Under the pieces are notes generated by a model. It ran no database searches and was not told where the DNA came from. It saw only the letters and a list, made by a program, of their open reading frames with translations. From the NCBI GenBank assembly GCA_943787295.1, contig CALSLW010000002.1, forward strand, positions 648,189 to 712,188: DNA of 64,000 bases, given 5' to 3'. Of the stretch, positions 36,623 to 46,681 are shown one piece after another. The translations under genes and the position numbers were made by a program. Within the stretch, counting starts at the first letter, position 1; the number at the start of each line of letters is the position of its first letter. The stretch comes from an uncultured Flavobacteriaceae bacterium (lineage in GTDB: Bacteria; Bacteroidota; Bacteroidia; Flavobacteriales; Flavobacteriaceae).

Positions 36623-39600
36623 GATTCAACTTTTTCTAGTTTAACAATAGTTTTAACTTGATCAAATTCAATAGAATCTCCTTTGATCAATTCCTTTTCA
36701 ATCACAATTTTTGTCGTTAATGTCTCTTGTTGTATGTAGGCTTGATGCTTTTCAAATACTTTGACAAGGGTAACATCATCTTTCAAATATAGGATAATTT
36801 TATCAGTCACCTCAAAGCCGGCGTCTTTTCTTAAATTTTGAATGCGATTAATCATCTCTCTAGCGATTCCTTCATCGATCAAGTCATCATCTAATTGGAT
36901 GTCAAGCGCAACCGTTAGACCATTGCCATTTGCTACTAACCACCCTTCGATGTCTTTTGATTGAATCAACACATCATTTGGTTCAATATTAGCGGCTTCC
37001 CCGTTGATTTCAACGGCGAGAGTTTCTCCTGCTTCCAGGCTTTTAACTTGCTCGTCGCTTAAGCAATTGATCACGCCCACAGCGGCTTTCATATTCTTGC
37101 CAAAACGAGGGCCTAAGGCTTTAAAGTTTGGCTTAATTTCTTTGACTAAAATATCACTCGCATCGTCTAATAATTCAATCGATTTTACATTGATTTCTGA
37201 CTGTATTAAATCTGCCACCAACTCAATCGCTTCTCTTTCTGCTGCATTGCGCACAGGGATCATGATTTTCTGTAAAGGCTGTCGCACTTTGATTTGCTCT
37301 TTTTTGCGAAGCGAAAGGGCTAAGGATGCAATGGTTCTCGCTTTACCCATGCGATCTTCTAAGGCAGGGTTTCTCATTTCTGATACCGCCACAGGGAATT
37401 GTGCCAAGTGAACAGAGTCAAAGGCCTCTACTTGTGTTGCAGCGCATAGATCGCGGTACAATTGATCTGCATAAAAAGGCGCTATAGGTGCCATTAATTT
37501 ACTAATGCTTAACAAGCACTCAAACAGGGTTTGATAGGCCGCGATTTTATCTTGCTGGTATTCTCCTTTCCAAAATCTTCTTCTGGAAAGACGCACATAC
37601 CAGTTGCTCATAATTTCTTGTACAAATTCAGATATAGCGCGACTCGCTTTAGTAGGCTCATAGTCGTTATAGGCTGCATCGACTTCTTCAATCAAGCGAT
37701 TGAGTTCTGATAAAATCCAGCGATCTAGTTCAGAGTGTTGATCGACAGGAATGCTGGCTTCTTTAAAGCTAAAGCCATCAATGTTAGCATATAAACTAAA
37801 GAAAGAATAAGTGTTGTGTAATGTGCCAAAGAATTTTCTAGAAACCTCTGCAATCCCATCGAGGTCAAACTTGAGGTTATCCCATGGGTTAGCATTAGAA
37901 ATCATGTACCAGCGTGTGGCATCTGCACCATATTTTTCTAGGGTTTCAAAAGGGTCTGCGGCATTCCCTAATCGCTTGGACATTTTTTGTCCGTTCTTGT
38001 CTAAGATCAGGCCATTTGAAACGACATTTTTATAAGCAATTGAATCAAAAACTAAGGTTCCTATGGCGTGTAAGGTGTAAAACCATCCACGGGTTTGATC
38101 GACACCTTCTGCGATATAATCTGCAGGGAAGGCTTTATTATCGTCAATCATTTCTTTGTTTTCAAAGGGATAATGCCACTGTGCATATGGCATGGATCCA
38201 GAATCAAACCACACGTCAATAAGATCACTTTCTCGCTGCATGGGCTGGCCAGTAGGACTACATAAAATGATTGGATCAACACTGTTTTTATGCAGGTCAA
38301 TACGATCATAGTTTTCTTCGCTCATATTGCCTACTTCAAAATCTTTGAAGGGGTTTTCTTGCATAAAACCAGCAGCAATAGCCTTTTCAATCGCGTCGAT
38401 TAATTCTTCCATTGATCCCATAATGACGGTTTCTTTTCCGTCTTCTGTTCTCCAAATCGGTAATGGGATTCCCCAAAAACGAGAACGAGAAAGGTTCCAG
38501 TCATTCGCGTTTGCTAACCAGTTCCCAAAACGTCCTTCTCCGGTAGATTTAGGTTTCCAGTTGATCTTGTTATTGTGGGCGACCATTTTATCTCTAACAT
38601 CGGTCACCTTGATAAACCAAGAATCTAGAGGATAGTAAAGAATGGGTTTATCTGTTCTCCAGCAGTTAGGGTAGGAGTGCACATACTTTTCTACTTTAAA
38701 AGCCCTGTTTTCTTCCTTTAAACGAATCGCGATTTCTACATCGACAGATCTTTCTGGAGCTTCCCCTTCTTTGTAATAATCGTTTTTGACATATTTCCCT
38801 CCGATTTCTGGAAGGCTAGCATGGAACTTTCCTTCGAGATCTACTAAGGGAACTTCGTTGTCGTTTTCGTCTAATACTAATAATGGCGGTACTGGTGGTG
38901 TTGCTTCTTTTGCGACTTGGGCATCATCTGCCCCAAAAGTAGGTGCGGTGTGTACAATCCCTGTTCCATCTTCTGTGGTGACAAAGTCTCCCGAAATAAC
39001 ACGAAAAGCATCTTCGGTATTATTTAAAGGTAGAGGTGCATCATCCCATAATTGCTCATAGCGGATCCCCACGAGCTCACTTCCTTTGATTTCTTGATGG
39101 ATGAAGTAAGGGATCTTTTTGGCTCCTGCCTCATAAGCATTCAAGGCTTCTTTTATCTCAACGGCAGTGTATTTTCCGTTAAATTGTTTCCCTACTAAGG
39201 CTTTCGCCAAAAGGACTTTAATGGGTAAATGGGTGTATTGATTAAAGGTTTCTACAACCACATAATCGATTTTCTTCCCAACAGTTAGCGCTGTGTTAGA
39301 CGGCAAGGTCCACGGCGTTGTCGTCCAGGCTAAAATATAAAGCTCCCCAACCTCTTTTAATTCTTCCGGAAGACTAGCAGGAAGGGTTTTAAACATGGCC
39401 GTGATCGTAGTATCAGTCACGTCTTGATAGGTCCCTGGTTGATTGAGTTCGTGTGAACTTAAACCAGTTCCTGCTTTAGGCGAATACGGCTGAATGGTAT
39501 ATCCTTTGTACAACAAATCCTTGTCATAGATTTGTTTCAAGAGCCACCATACCGATTCGATGTATTTTGATTTATAGGTGATATAGGGATCTTCCATATC

Positions 39601-40026
39601 GACCCAATAGCCCATTTGTTCGGTTAATCTATTCCAAACATCGGTATAACGCATGACCGCCTTTTTACAGGCTTGATTGTATTCTTCAACGCTAATGCTT
39701 TTCCCAATAGCGTCTTTTGTAATCCCTAGTTCTTTTTCAACCCCTAATTCTACCGGAAGACCATGGGTGTCCCAACCAGCCTTGCGTTTTACTTGAAAGC
39801 CTTTTTGAGTCTTATAACGACAAAAGATATCCTTTATCGCACGAGCCATCACGTGGTGAATCCCAGGCATACCATTTGCCGATGGCGGACCTTCGTAAAA
39901 AACATAAGGAGCTTGCCCCTCTCGTGTACTTACACTTTTTTCGAAAATAGATTCCTCTTCCCAAAAAGAGAGAATCTCTTGATCGGTTGCTGCTAAATTA
40001 AGTTGCTTATGTTCTTTAAAGCCCAT
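36619..40026 (-). CDS. ileS: Isoleucyl-tRNA synthetase (eukaryote-like type)
   Basis: A 1135-residue class I synthetase charging tRNA-Ile. The HIGH motif appears as 'MPGIHHVMARAIKD' (about 55) and KMSKS as 'GQKMSKRLGNAADP' (about 683). 'KRKAGWDTHGLPVE' and the CP1 editing domain ('TTPWTLPSNTALTVG', 'GTGIVHTAPTFGADD') are present. The length and C-terminal region match the second, eukaryote-like IleS type, often associated with natural mupirocin tolerance. It has no zinc-binding Cys cluster at the C-terminus. It leads an operon with the DksA-like gene. Confidence 0.97.
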   Translation of the reverse strand: MGFKEHKQLNLAATDQEILSFWEEESIFEKSVSTREGQAPYVFYEGPPSANGMPGIHHVMARAIKDIFCRYKTQKGFQVKRKAGWDTHGLPVELGVEKELGITKDAIGKSISVEEYNQACKKAVMRYTDVWNRLTEQMGYWVDMEDPYITYKSKYIESVWWLLKQIYDKDLLYKGYTIQPYSPKAGTGLSSHELNQPGTYQDVTDTTITAMFKTLPASLPEELKEVGELYILAWTTTPWTLPSNTALTVGKKIDYVVVETFNQYTHLPIKVLLAKALVGKQFNGKYTAVEIKEALNAYEAGAKKIPYFIHQEIKGSELVGIRYEQLWDDAPLPLNNTEDAFRVISGDFVTTEDGTGIVHTAPTFGADDAQVAKEATPPVPPLLVLDENDNEVPLVDLEGKFHASLPEIGGKYVKNDYYKEGEAPERSVDVEIAIRLKEENRAFKVEKYVHSYPNCWRTDKPILYYPLDSWFIKVTDVRDKMVAHNNKINWKPKSTGEGRFGNWLANANDWNLSRSRFWGIPLPIWRTEDGKETVIMGSMEELIDAIEKAIAAGFMQENPFKDFEVGNMSEENYDRIDLHKNSVDPIILCSPTGQPMQRESDLIDVWFDSGSMPYAQWHYPFENKEMIDDNKAFPADYIAEGVDQTRGWFYTLHAIGTLVFDSIAYKNVVSNGLILDKNGQKMSKRLGNAADPFETLEKYGADATRWYMISNANPWDNLKFDLDGIAEVSRKFFGTLHNTYSFFSLYANIDGFSFKEASIPVDQHSELDRWILSELNRLIEEVDAAYNDYEPTKASRAISEFVQEIMSNWYVRLSRRRFWKGEYQQDKIAAYQTLFECLLSISKLMAPIAPFYADQLYRDLCAATQVEAFDSVHLAQFPVAVSEMRNPALEDRMGKARTIASLALSLRKKEQIKVRQPLQKIMIPVRNAAEREAIELVADLIQSEINVKSIELLDDASDILVKEIKPNFKALGPRFGKNMKAAVGVINCLSDEQVKSLEAGETLAVEINGEAANIEPNDVLIQSKDIEGWLVANGNGLTVALDIQLDDDLIDEGIAREMINRIQNLRKDAGFEVTDKIILYLKDDVTLVKVFEKHQAYIQQETLTTKIVIEKELIKGDSIEFDQVKTIVKLEKVES

Positions 40027-40106
40027 AGGGTGTTGTTCTAAAGCTGCGAAATTAAGGAATTTTATACATTTACACTTTAACCAAACCGCAACATCCTGTT
40101 TTCACT

Positions 40107-40697
40107 ATGGTATTTAACTTTAAAAAAGATTTAATTCTTGAAAATGAGCGTGTTCAATTGCGCCCTTTATCGATCACAGACCATGCTTTTTTGCTGCCAT
40201 TTTCTTTAAAAGAACCCGATTTATGGACCTATTCTTTGACCTCTGCAGCAGGAGAAGAAAAACTGGAAAAATACCTTCAATCAGCACTTGAAGTAAGAGT
40301 GGTAGAAACCGGTTATCCTTTTTTGATTTTTGATAAAAAAAATCAAAAAATAGCTGGCAGCACCCGTTTTTATGGGATGGATTTTCACCATAAAACCTTA
40401 AACATAGGCTACTCATGGTATGGAAAAGAATTTCATCGCACGGGTTTAAATCGTCATTGTAAGCTACTATTATTGACCCATGCATTTGAGACCTTAAAGA
40501 TGGAACGTGTAGAGTTTAGGTCTGACGCCAAAAATGCCAAAAGCATCGCTGCGATGCAAGGAATAGGATGTACCCTTGAAGGAACGTTACGCAACAATTG
40601 TACAGCTGAATTTGGTCGAAGAAATAGTGTGGTACTAAGTATTATAAAAAGTGAGTGGCCCCGGGTCAAGGCTGCCCTAGTGGCAAAAACTTATTAA
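40107..40697 (+). CDS. GNAT family N-acetyltransferase (RimJ/RimL-like)
   Basis: A 196-residue acetyltransferase. 'LENERVQLRPLSITDHAFLLPFS' is the typical RimL-like start, 'IAGSTRFYGMDFHHKTLNIGYSWYG' covers the beta4-beta5 core, and 'LLTHAFETLKMERVEFRSDAKNAKSIAAMQGIG' is the acetyl-CoA-binding half. It probably acetylates a protein N-terminus or small amine; the substrate cannot be told. It is divergent from ileS and overlaps the convergent receptor stop by 4 bases. Confidence 0.88.
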   Translation: MVFNFKKDLILENERVQLRPLSITDHAFLLPFSLKEPDLWTYSLTSAAGEEKLEKYLQSALEVRVVETGYPFLIFDKKNQKIAGSTRFYGMDFHHKTLNIGYSWYGKEFHRTGLNRHCKLLLLTHAFETLKMERVEFRSDAKNAKSIAAMQGIGCTLEGTLRNNCTAEFGRRNSVVLSIIKSEWPRVKAALVAKTY

Positions 40698-43219
40698 AAG
40701 TTCACCCTTGTTCCTAAAATAAGACTTCTTCCTGGAGCAGATATCCCCGAAGCAAAAGTGCGATAGTGTTGGTCAAAAATATTTTCAACTCCTGCATTTA
40801 GAAGTACTATTTTGTTGACTTGATAGTTTCCTCTAAAGGAAAGTATCGACCATTTTGGGGTACCTGCAAAAACAGTTTGATTGTTTGTGTTTGAGAGAAT
40901 AGGTGTTTCTTCTAAACCATCTTCTCCGCCAGGGCTGTAGTTTTCTGGGTTTTTACTACTATTAAAGGTGTAGTTAAGATTTAGACTAAGTGCGTCTTTT
41001 TTGTAATGCAATATCGCTCCTCCATAAAAAGGTAGAATAGAGGGCAAGGCGCCTACCATCTCATTTCTTGCTGCGTAGGTATAGCTTAGGTTAGTAGAGA
41101 AATCTAGTCGGTTTCCTAGTTTTACTCCTCCTTCAAAAGAGGCGCCATAGATGCGACCATTCCCAATATTAGTATTGGCTTGCGTGGTGACAATATCATC
41201 TCTAAACTCTACTGTTCCAGGCGCAAGAGTCGTTAGATCTGACTCCACCACATAAAGCATTCTGCCGATATAATCCTGTAGAGAAGTATGGTAAAACCGC
41301 AAATTGAAATAGAGGCTTTTTTCTATGGGAAGATAAGCGATTCCCCCGTCGACATTATAAACATATTCTGGTTCTAGATCTGGATTAGGGACGAGCAACA
41401 TGCCTTTATTTTCTCTGATTTTTCCTAAGTCATCTACATTAGGAGAACGAAAGCCGCTGGATAATAAAAGATTGAGTCTCCAGTCTTTTTTAGGGCGATA
41501 AGAGACAGAAAAGCTTCCGGTTAATGCGTTGTTTTTGACGTCAACAAGGTTAAGGTCAGAATTGATTAATGCCGTTTCTTTCCAGTTGGCTTTTAAGTGA
41601 GTTGATGTATACCTTCCCCCAAGAGCAAGGGTTGTTTTATTTGACAGATCATAGCGAAAATTCCCATATAGGGCAGCAGTGTTGTAATGGCTGCCATCAC
41701 TGGGATATCGTGTGGGGATAGGCCTAAAATTCTCAAAGGAACTAATGGTATTTCCATTTAGGATAAGGTCTTTTGCCTGAGCAGTAGATTCAATTCTGTT
41801 ATGGACTAATTCAAAGCCATAAGCAATACTACTTTGCTCTTTTTTAGCAAATTCAAAATCCCCATTGATACTTACTACTTTTACCTTCTCTTTTTGAGTT
41901 TCACGCGTCAAGCTGTTGAATTTTCGTTGAATTCTTGATTCTTCAATAGCTTGAAAAGCGGTAGTAATGGTTCCTTTATACAAGAGATTCTTTTTTGGGA
42001 ATAGTTTTAACTGTGGAGAGAAAAGAAGTCTTTTTTGAGGACCATAAAACCATTCTGCAAAGCGAAGACTTCCACTGCTATATTCATTTAATTTATCAAA
42101 TCGCGGAATGTTTGAGGAGTTAGAGAACTGAAAATTAAGCAGTAATTGAGATGCTTTAGGTAAATTAATGACAGCTTTTTCTAAGAGGTCAAATTGCGTA
42201 TAGCCCACGTTTTTTTGCAGGTTTGGATCTGGGTTAACAGAAGGTTGAGCAAAATAGGTGTCTTCATTATTTTTTGAATACGCAGGGACTAAGCCCCAAT
42301 CTTGAAAGCCGTGAGACCTTTTTTTTCCCATCCTTAAATCTCCAAAGCTAGCGTAAGTTAAACTGGTATAAGTAGCCCATTTTTTAAAGCTAGTCTCGGT
42401 TTCAAAATGATTGATAAAAGCATTTTGAGCACTGTTGTAAGTAGAGGAAAACCCACTTGACATGGTTTGACGATTATTGATTTTAGGGGTTTTTGTATAA
42501 TAATGTACAACCCCTCCTAATGCATCTGAACCATAACCTACAGAAGAAGAGCCATAAATAACCTCAACTCGCTCAATACTGTTAGGATCTACCGTAATCG
42601 CATTTTGCAAGTGTCCCGAACGATAAATGGCATTGTTTAGTCGAACACCATCAACCACTAATAAAACCCGATTTGCTTCAAAACCTCTTAAGACTGGACT
42701 TCCTCCTCCACCTTGTGATTTTTGCAGGCGAACACTAGGGGCAAGCAGCAATAAATCTGCCCCTGTCGCCGGGGATTGTGATGCGATTGTTTTTTGATTG
42801 ATGACAGATACTTTTTCTGCAATTTTCTTAGACTGTTCTGCGGTTCGTGCAACAGAGAGAACAATTTCAGAGAGTTGTTTTTCATCTAGAAATAAAGCGA
42901 TAACATTTTTACTGCCTTCAATTTCTTCTATGGATAGGGTAACGGTTTCATAACCCATCAATTGAAAACGAAGGGAATCTGTAGCGGCAAAATAGTTAAG
43001 GTTGATATTACCCTCTAGATTAGAGGTGGTGTAACGTTGTTTATCTTGATTGACAATCATTACATTTTCTAATGGTTGCTGGGTAAAGGCATCAATGATT
43101 GTAACCGTCTGACCAAATAATTTTACGGTACTAATGAGTATAGTAAATAACAACAAGCACCACCGTTTAGCGGAAGATTTGATGGAGTATGTCGAGAGAT
43201 TTTGGCTTAGAAAACCCAT
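40694..43219 (-). CDS. TonB-dependent receptor, haem/haemoglobin-type
   Basis: An 841-residue outer-membrane receptor. I start at ATG 43219, which overlaps recO by 53 bases; the signal peptide (RWCLLLFTILISTVKLFGQ) lies after a 20-residue leader, so an internal start is possible. A CarboxypepD-like domain (40-115) is followed by the plug ('VRLNNAIYRSGHLQNAITVD', 'SSSVGYGSDALGGVVHYYT') and the barrel. 'GFRSPNVDDLGK' and 'VPNPDLEPEYVYN' mirror the FRAP and NPDL boxes of haem receptors, so haem is a likely ligand. It ends in an aromatic residue (VNF). Confidence 0.82.
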   Translation of the reverse strand: MGFLSQNLSTYSIKSSAKRWCLLLFTILISTVKLFGQTVTIIDAFTQQPLENVMIVNQDKQRYTTSNLEGNINLNYFAATDSLRFQLMGYETVTLSIEEIEGSKNVIALFLDEKQLSEIVLSVARTAEQSKKIAEKVSVINQKTIASQSPATGADLLLLAPSVRLQKSQGGGGSPVLRGFEANRVLLVVDGVRLNNAIYRSGHLQNAITVDPNSIERVEVIYGSSSVGYGSDALGGVVHYYTKTPKINNRQTMSSGFSSTYNSAQNAFINHFETETSFKKWATYTSLTYASFGDLRMGKKRSHGFQDWGLVPAYSKNNEDTYFAQPSVNPDPNLQKNVGYTQFDLLEKAVINLPKASQLLLNFQFSNSSNIPRFDKLNEYSSGSLRFAEWFYGPQKRLLFSPQLKLFPKKNLLYKGTITTAFQAIEESRIQRKFNSLTRETQKEKVKVVSINGDFEFAKKEQSSIAYGFELVHNRIESTAQAKDLILNGNTISSFENFRPIPTRYPSDGSHYNTAALYGNFRYDLSNKTTLALGGRYTSTHLKANWKETALINSDLNLVDVKNNALTGSFSVSYRPKKDWRLNLLLSSGFRSPNVDDLGKIRENKGMLLVPNPDLEPEYVYNVDGGIAYLPIEKSLYFNLRFYHTSLQDYIGRMLYVVESDLTTLAPGTVEFRDDIVTTQANTNIGNGRIYGASFEGGVKLGNRLDFSTNLSYTYAARNEMVGALPSILPFYGGAILHYKKDALSLNLNYTFNSSKNPENYSPGGEDGLEETPILSNTNNQTVFAGTPKWSILSFRGNYQVNKIVLLNAGVENIFDQHYRTFASGISAPGRSLILGTRVNF

Positions 43220-43886
43220 GTAAGTGAAGTTCAAAATATTGTACTAGTGCATTTAGTAATTCACGCCGTGACGATTGATTTAATTTTGGCAAATTGTCTG
43301 TAGCAAAAGTCATGCCCAATAATTGTCTTAAAAGCCTGACGGTACTTCCTTCCAGGTGAAGTTCAAGGGGTTTGTGTAAACTAAAACAGCCGTCTTCTAG
43401 ATTAAAGTAATCGCCATGCTCTTCTTGAACATTAGGATAAAAACCTAAAAACTGGGTTAGTTTTAATAAAAAAAGTAAATGAAAATTGACAATATTATCG
43501 TTTGAATCTAGCCATAGCAAAGCGTTTTCAAGGTATTCGAACAAGAGAGAATTCGCTTCTTCTTCCCGAAGACTTTTGTACAATACTTCTGATAAAAACA
43601 GTGCAATGGTGTTTTTTTCGATTGACGTATAGATGCTTTGGTAAGGCTGCTCAACTTTAAGTTCTTTAATGAAATTAAGACCACCTTTATTTTTGTGTTG
43701 AAATTGTAAATTTAATAAGGTTAAAGGCTGAAAATGCGCTTTCCTCATCTTTCCTTTTTTGGCAGAAAGGATGCCCTTCAGCATAAAGGATTGTATGCCT
43801 AAAGTTTCGGTATAGCAATGGGCGATTAAACTAGAATCGTTGTATTTAATACTATGAAGAACAAGCGCCTTTGTTTGAACCAGCAT
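43167..43886 (-). CDS. recO: DNA repair protein RecO
   Basis: A 239-residue mediator that helps load RecA on SSB-coated DNA. The OB fold at the N-terminus has 'TKALVLHSIKYNDSSLIAHCYTE' and 'KGILSAKKGKMRKAHFQPL'. The helical middle has 'ALFLSEVLYKSLREEEAN'. The zinc-finger Cys of other RecO are mostly lost, as usual in Bacteroidota. Its 3' end overlaps the TonB receptor start by 53 bases in another frame. It lies 9 bases after gdhA. Confidence 0.9.
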   Translation of the reverse strand: MLVQTKALVLHSIKYNDSSLIAHCYTETLGIQSFMLKGILSAKKGKMRKAHFQPLTLLNLQFQHKNKGGLNFIKELKVEQPYQSIYTSIEKNTIALFLSEVLYKSLREEEANSLLFEYLENALLWLDSNDNIVNFHLLFLLKLTQFLGFYPNVQEEHGDYFNLEDGCFSLHKPLELHLEGSTVRLLRQLLGMTFATDNLPKLNQSSRRELLNALVQYFELHLHGFSKPKSLDILHQIFR

Positions 43887-43895
43887 TTGTTGAAA

Positions 43896-45236
43896 TTAGA
43901 CGACTCCTTGTGCGAGCATAGCGTCTGCGACCTTGACAAAACCAGCAATATTCGCTCCTTTGACATAATTGGTAAAGCCATCTTCAGTGCCATAATCAAC
44001 ACAAGATTGATGAATGTCTTGCATGATAGTTTGTAAGCGATTATCAACTTCTTCTCTCGACCAACTATAGCGCAAAGAGTTCTGTGCCATCTCTAAACCA
44101 GAAACGGCAACACCTCCTGCATTAGAGGCTTTACCAGGTGCAAATAGAATCTTGTTTTCAATAAAATGATGAATGGCTTCTGGAGTGGTGGGCATGTTTG
44201 CCCCTTCTCCTACACAGATGCAGCCGTTTGCTAATAATTGTTTTGCGTCTTCCTCGAATAATTCATTTTGCGTAGCACAAGGCAAGGCGACATCACAGGG
44301 GATTCCCCAAGGGGTTTTCCCTTTGTGAAACTCTGCATGGGGATACTTATCTAGGTACTTATGGATGCGTTCTCGTTTTACATTTTTAAGGTCCATAATA
44401 TGATTGAGTTTTTCTGTATCAATCCCCTCTTTATCATAGATAAATCCAGAAGAATCTGACATGGTCAATACTTTTCCCCCTAATTGTAATACTTTTTCAG
44501 AGGCGTATTGTGCTACATTACCAGAGCCTGAAACGACTACTTTCTTCCCTTCAAGACTACTGTTTTTTGTGGCTAACATCTGCTGGGTAAAATATACAAC
44601 GCCATAGCCTGTAGCCTCTGGACGAATTAAAGAACCTCCCCAGCTAACTCCTTTCCCGGTCAATACCCCAGTAAATTCTGTTTTTAATCTTTTGTATTGC
44701 CCAAAGAGGTAACCAATTTCTCGTCCTCCCACACCGATATCTCCTGCAGGGATGTCACGATTTGGACCAATGTGTCGAAAAAGTTCAGACATAAAACTTT
44801 GACAAAAACGCATGATTTCTGTATCTGTTTTCCCTTTGGGATCAAAATCTGATCCTCCTTTTCCACCGCCCATAGGCAGCGTCGTTAAACTATTTTTAAA
44901 CACCTGTTCAAAGGCTAAAAATTTTAGTACACTTAAATTCACAGAAGGGTGAAACCTCAACCCTCCTTTGTAAGGACCAATGGCAGAGTTCATTTGAACA
45001 CGGTAGCCGCGATTAACACGAATCTCTTCGTTATCATCAATCCATGCCACACGAAAAGAAACCACGCGTTCTGGTTCTACCATACGCATTAGAATATTTT
45101 GTCCATAATAAATATCGTGTTGAACGATATAAGGGATTACATTTTCTGCAACTTCGGTAACGGCCTGCATAAATTCTGGCTCGTTTTGGTTGCGTTCACT
45201 TACTTCATCTAAAAAAGCTTGAATAATTTTTTCCAT
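43896..45236 (-). CDS. gdhA: NADP-type glutamate dehydrogenase
   Basis: A 446-residue enzyme assimilating ammonium into glutamate. 'YRVQMNSAIGPYKGGLRFHPSVN' and 'LPMGGGKGGSDFDPKGK' (catalytic Lys, about 122) are the active-site motifs. 'VVVSGSGNVAQYASEKVLQLGG' is the nucleotide-binding loop. Length and the 'GPNRDIPAGDIGVGGREIG' segment fit the hexameric anabolic NADP form. It provides the nitrogen entry point for the amino-acid genes in the window. Confidence 0.96.
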   Translation of the reverse strand: MEKIIQAFLDEVSERNQNEPEFMQAVTEVAENVIPYIVQHDIYYGQNILMRMVEPERVVSFRVAWIDDNEEIRVNRGYRVQMNSAIGPYKGGLRFHPSVNLSVLKFLAFEQVFKNSLTTLPMGGGKGGSDFDPKGKTDTEIMRFCQSFMSELFRHIGPNRDIPAGDIGVGGREIGYLFGQYKRLKTEFTGVLTGKGVSWGGSLIRPEATGYGVVYFTQQMLATKNSSLEGKKVVVSGSGNVAQYASEKVLQLGGKVLTMSDSSGFIYDKEGIDTEKLNHIMDLKNVKRERIHKYLDKYPHAEFHKGKTPWGIPCDVALPCATQNELFEEDAKQLLANGCICVGEGANMPTTPEAIHHFIENKILFAPGKASNAGGVAVSGLEMAQNSLRYSWSREEVDNRLQTIMQDIHQSCVDYGTEDGFTNYVKGANIAGFVKVADAMLAQGVV

Positions 45237-45272
45237 GGGGAAAGTGTTTTAAGTTAAACCAAGTTAGTTTTT

Positions 45273-46634
45273 TTATCCAAATAATTGAGCTACCACGGCT
45301 TCAATTTTATCGCGCATAATAATTTGAATTCCAGTTTTTGGAAGGTTTTTTTGTTTGAAGTTTGCCGTGATAATGGTTTCAAAACCAAGCTTTTCGGCTT
45401 CTCTAATGCGTTGATCAAGTTTAGGTACTGGACGCAGCTCTCCTGAAAGACCAATCTCTGCTGCATAGCAAGTGTTTTTTGGTAAGGCGATATCGTGATG
45501 ACTGGATAAGATGGCCGCTACAACGGCCAAATCTAGTGCAGGGTCTTCGCTGCTAATTCCACCTGTTATATTTAAAAACACATCTTTTGCACCTAGCTGA
45601 AAACCGGCTCGTTTTTCTAAAACAGCTAAAAGCATGTTTAAACGTTTGGCATTAAAACCAGTTGTGCTGCGTTGTGGGGTACCATAAACCGCGGTACTAA
45701 CTAAGGCTTGTACTTCAAGCATCAAGGGGCGCATCCCCTCCATCGTACTGGCAATCGCATGACCGCTCATTTGTGAAGGGTTTTGAGACAATAACAATTC
45801 ACTGGGGTTGTTGACCCCTCTTAAACCAGTGGATTGCATTTCATAAATCCCGATTTCTGCGGTAGAACCAAAGCGGTTTTTTTGCGCTCTTAGAATGCGG
45901 TAAATATGATTTCGGTCTCCTTCAAAATGCAAGACAGTATCGACCATGTGTTCCATGACCTTTGGTCCTGCGATATTACCATCCTTTGTGATGTGACCTA
46001 CAAGAATTACTGGGGTGTGCGTTTTTTTAGCAAACTGAATCAATTCTGCTGTACACTCTTTTATTTGAGAGACACTGCCGGGGCTGCTGTCTATGTATTG
46101 TGTTTGCAGGGTTTGTATAGAATCAATGATAACAACATCTGGGACTAATTCATTGATTTGCTGGAAAATTTTTTGGGTTTGTGTTTCACTTAAAACATAA
46201 CAGTGGTCGTTTTTTGCACTAATGCGATCTGCCCTAAGTTTAATTTGTCGCTGACTTTCTTCCCCAGAAACATAGAGGATTCTAAGGGGAATTTGCAGGG
46301 AAATCTGCAAGAGTAAAGTAGATTTTCCTATTCCTGGCTCACCTCCTAGAAGGGTGACCGAACCGGGGACTAAACCGCCTCCTAGCACCCTGTTGAGTTC
46401 TTGGTCTGGGCAATGCAAGCGTGCCTCTTCATTGGTCGATATTTCTGCAATGGGAATAGGTTGAGCGGTGGACGCTTTTGCCTTGTCTGGAGCGGTCCAG
46501 CCTTTAACCGCTGGCCTCTCTATCACCTCTTCAACTAAGGTGTTCCATTCTTTACAGCTGTTGCATTGTCCTTGCCACTGGGCGTGTTTTGTGCCGCATT
46601 TTTGGCAAAAAAAGGCTTTTTTTACTTTACTCAT
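45273..46634 (-). CDS. radA: DNA repair protein RadA/Sms
   Basis: A 453-residue RecA-related helicase for recombination intermediates. The four-Cys zinc finger is at the N-terminus (CQKCGTK … CNSCKEW, 10-29). Walker A 'GGEPGIGKSTLLLQ' lies near 95, with 'RAQKNRFGSTAEIG' (RadA KNRFG motif, about 254). The C-terminal Lon-type domain has 'GISSEDPALDLAVVAAILSS' and lacks the protease Ser-Lys pair, as normal. Monocistronic or the first gene before gdhA. Confidence 0.97.
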   Translation of the reverse strand: MSKVKKAFFCQKCGTKHAQWQGQCNSCKEWNTLVEEVIERPAVKGWTAPDKAKASTAQPIPIAEISTNEEARLHCPDQELNRVLGGGLVPGSVTLLGGEPGIGKSTLLLQISLQIPLRILYVSGEESQRQIKLRADRISAKNDHCYVLSETQTQKIFQQINELVPDVVIIDSIQTLQTQYIDSSPGSVSQIKECTAELIQFAKKTHTPVILVGHITKDGNIAGPKVMEHMVDTVLHFEGDRNHIYRILRAQKNRFGSTAEIGIYEMQSTGLRGVNNPSELLLSQNPSQMSGHAIASTMEGMRPLMLEVQALVSTAVYGTPQRSTTGFNAKRLNMLLAVLEKRAGFQLGAKDVFLNITGGISSEDPALDLAVVAAILSSHHDIALPKNTCYAAEIGLSGELRPVPKLDQRIREAEKLGFETIITANFKQKNLPKTGIQIIMRDKIEAVVAQLFG

Positions 46635-46681
46635 GGGTTAAAATTAAGAAAAGGCTTTTCGCCTTTCAAAGAAAACAGGGC

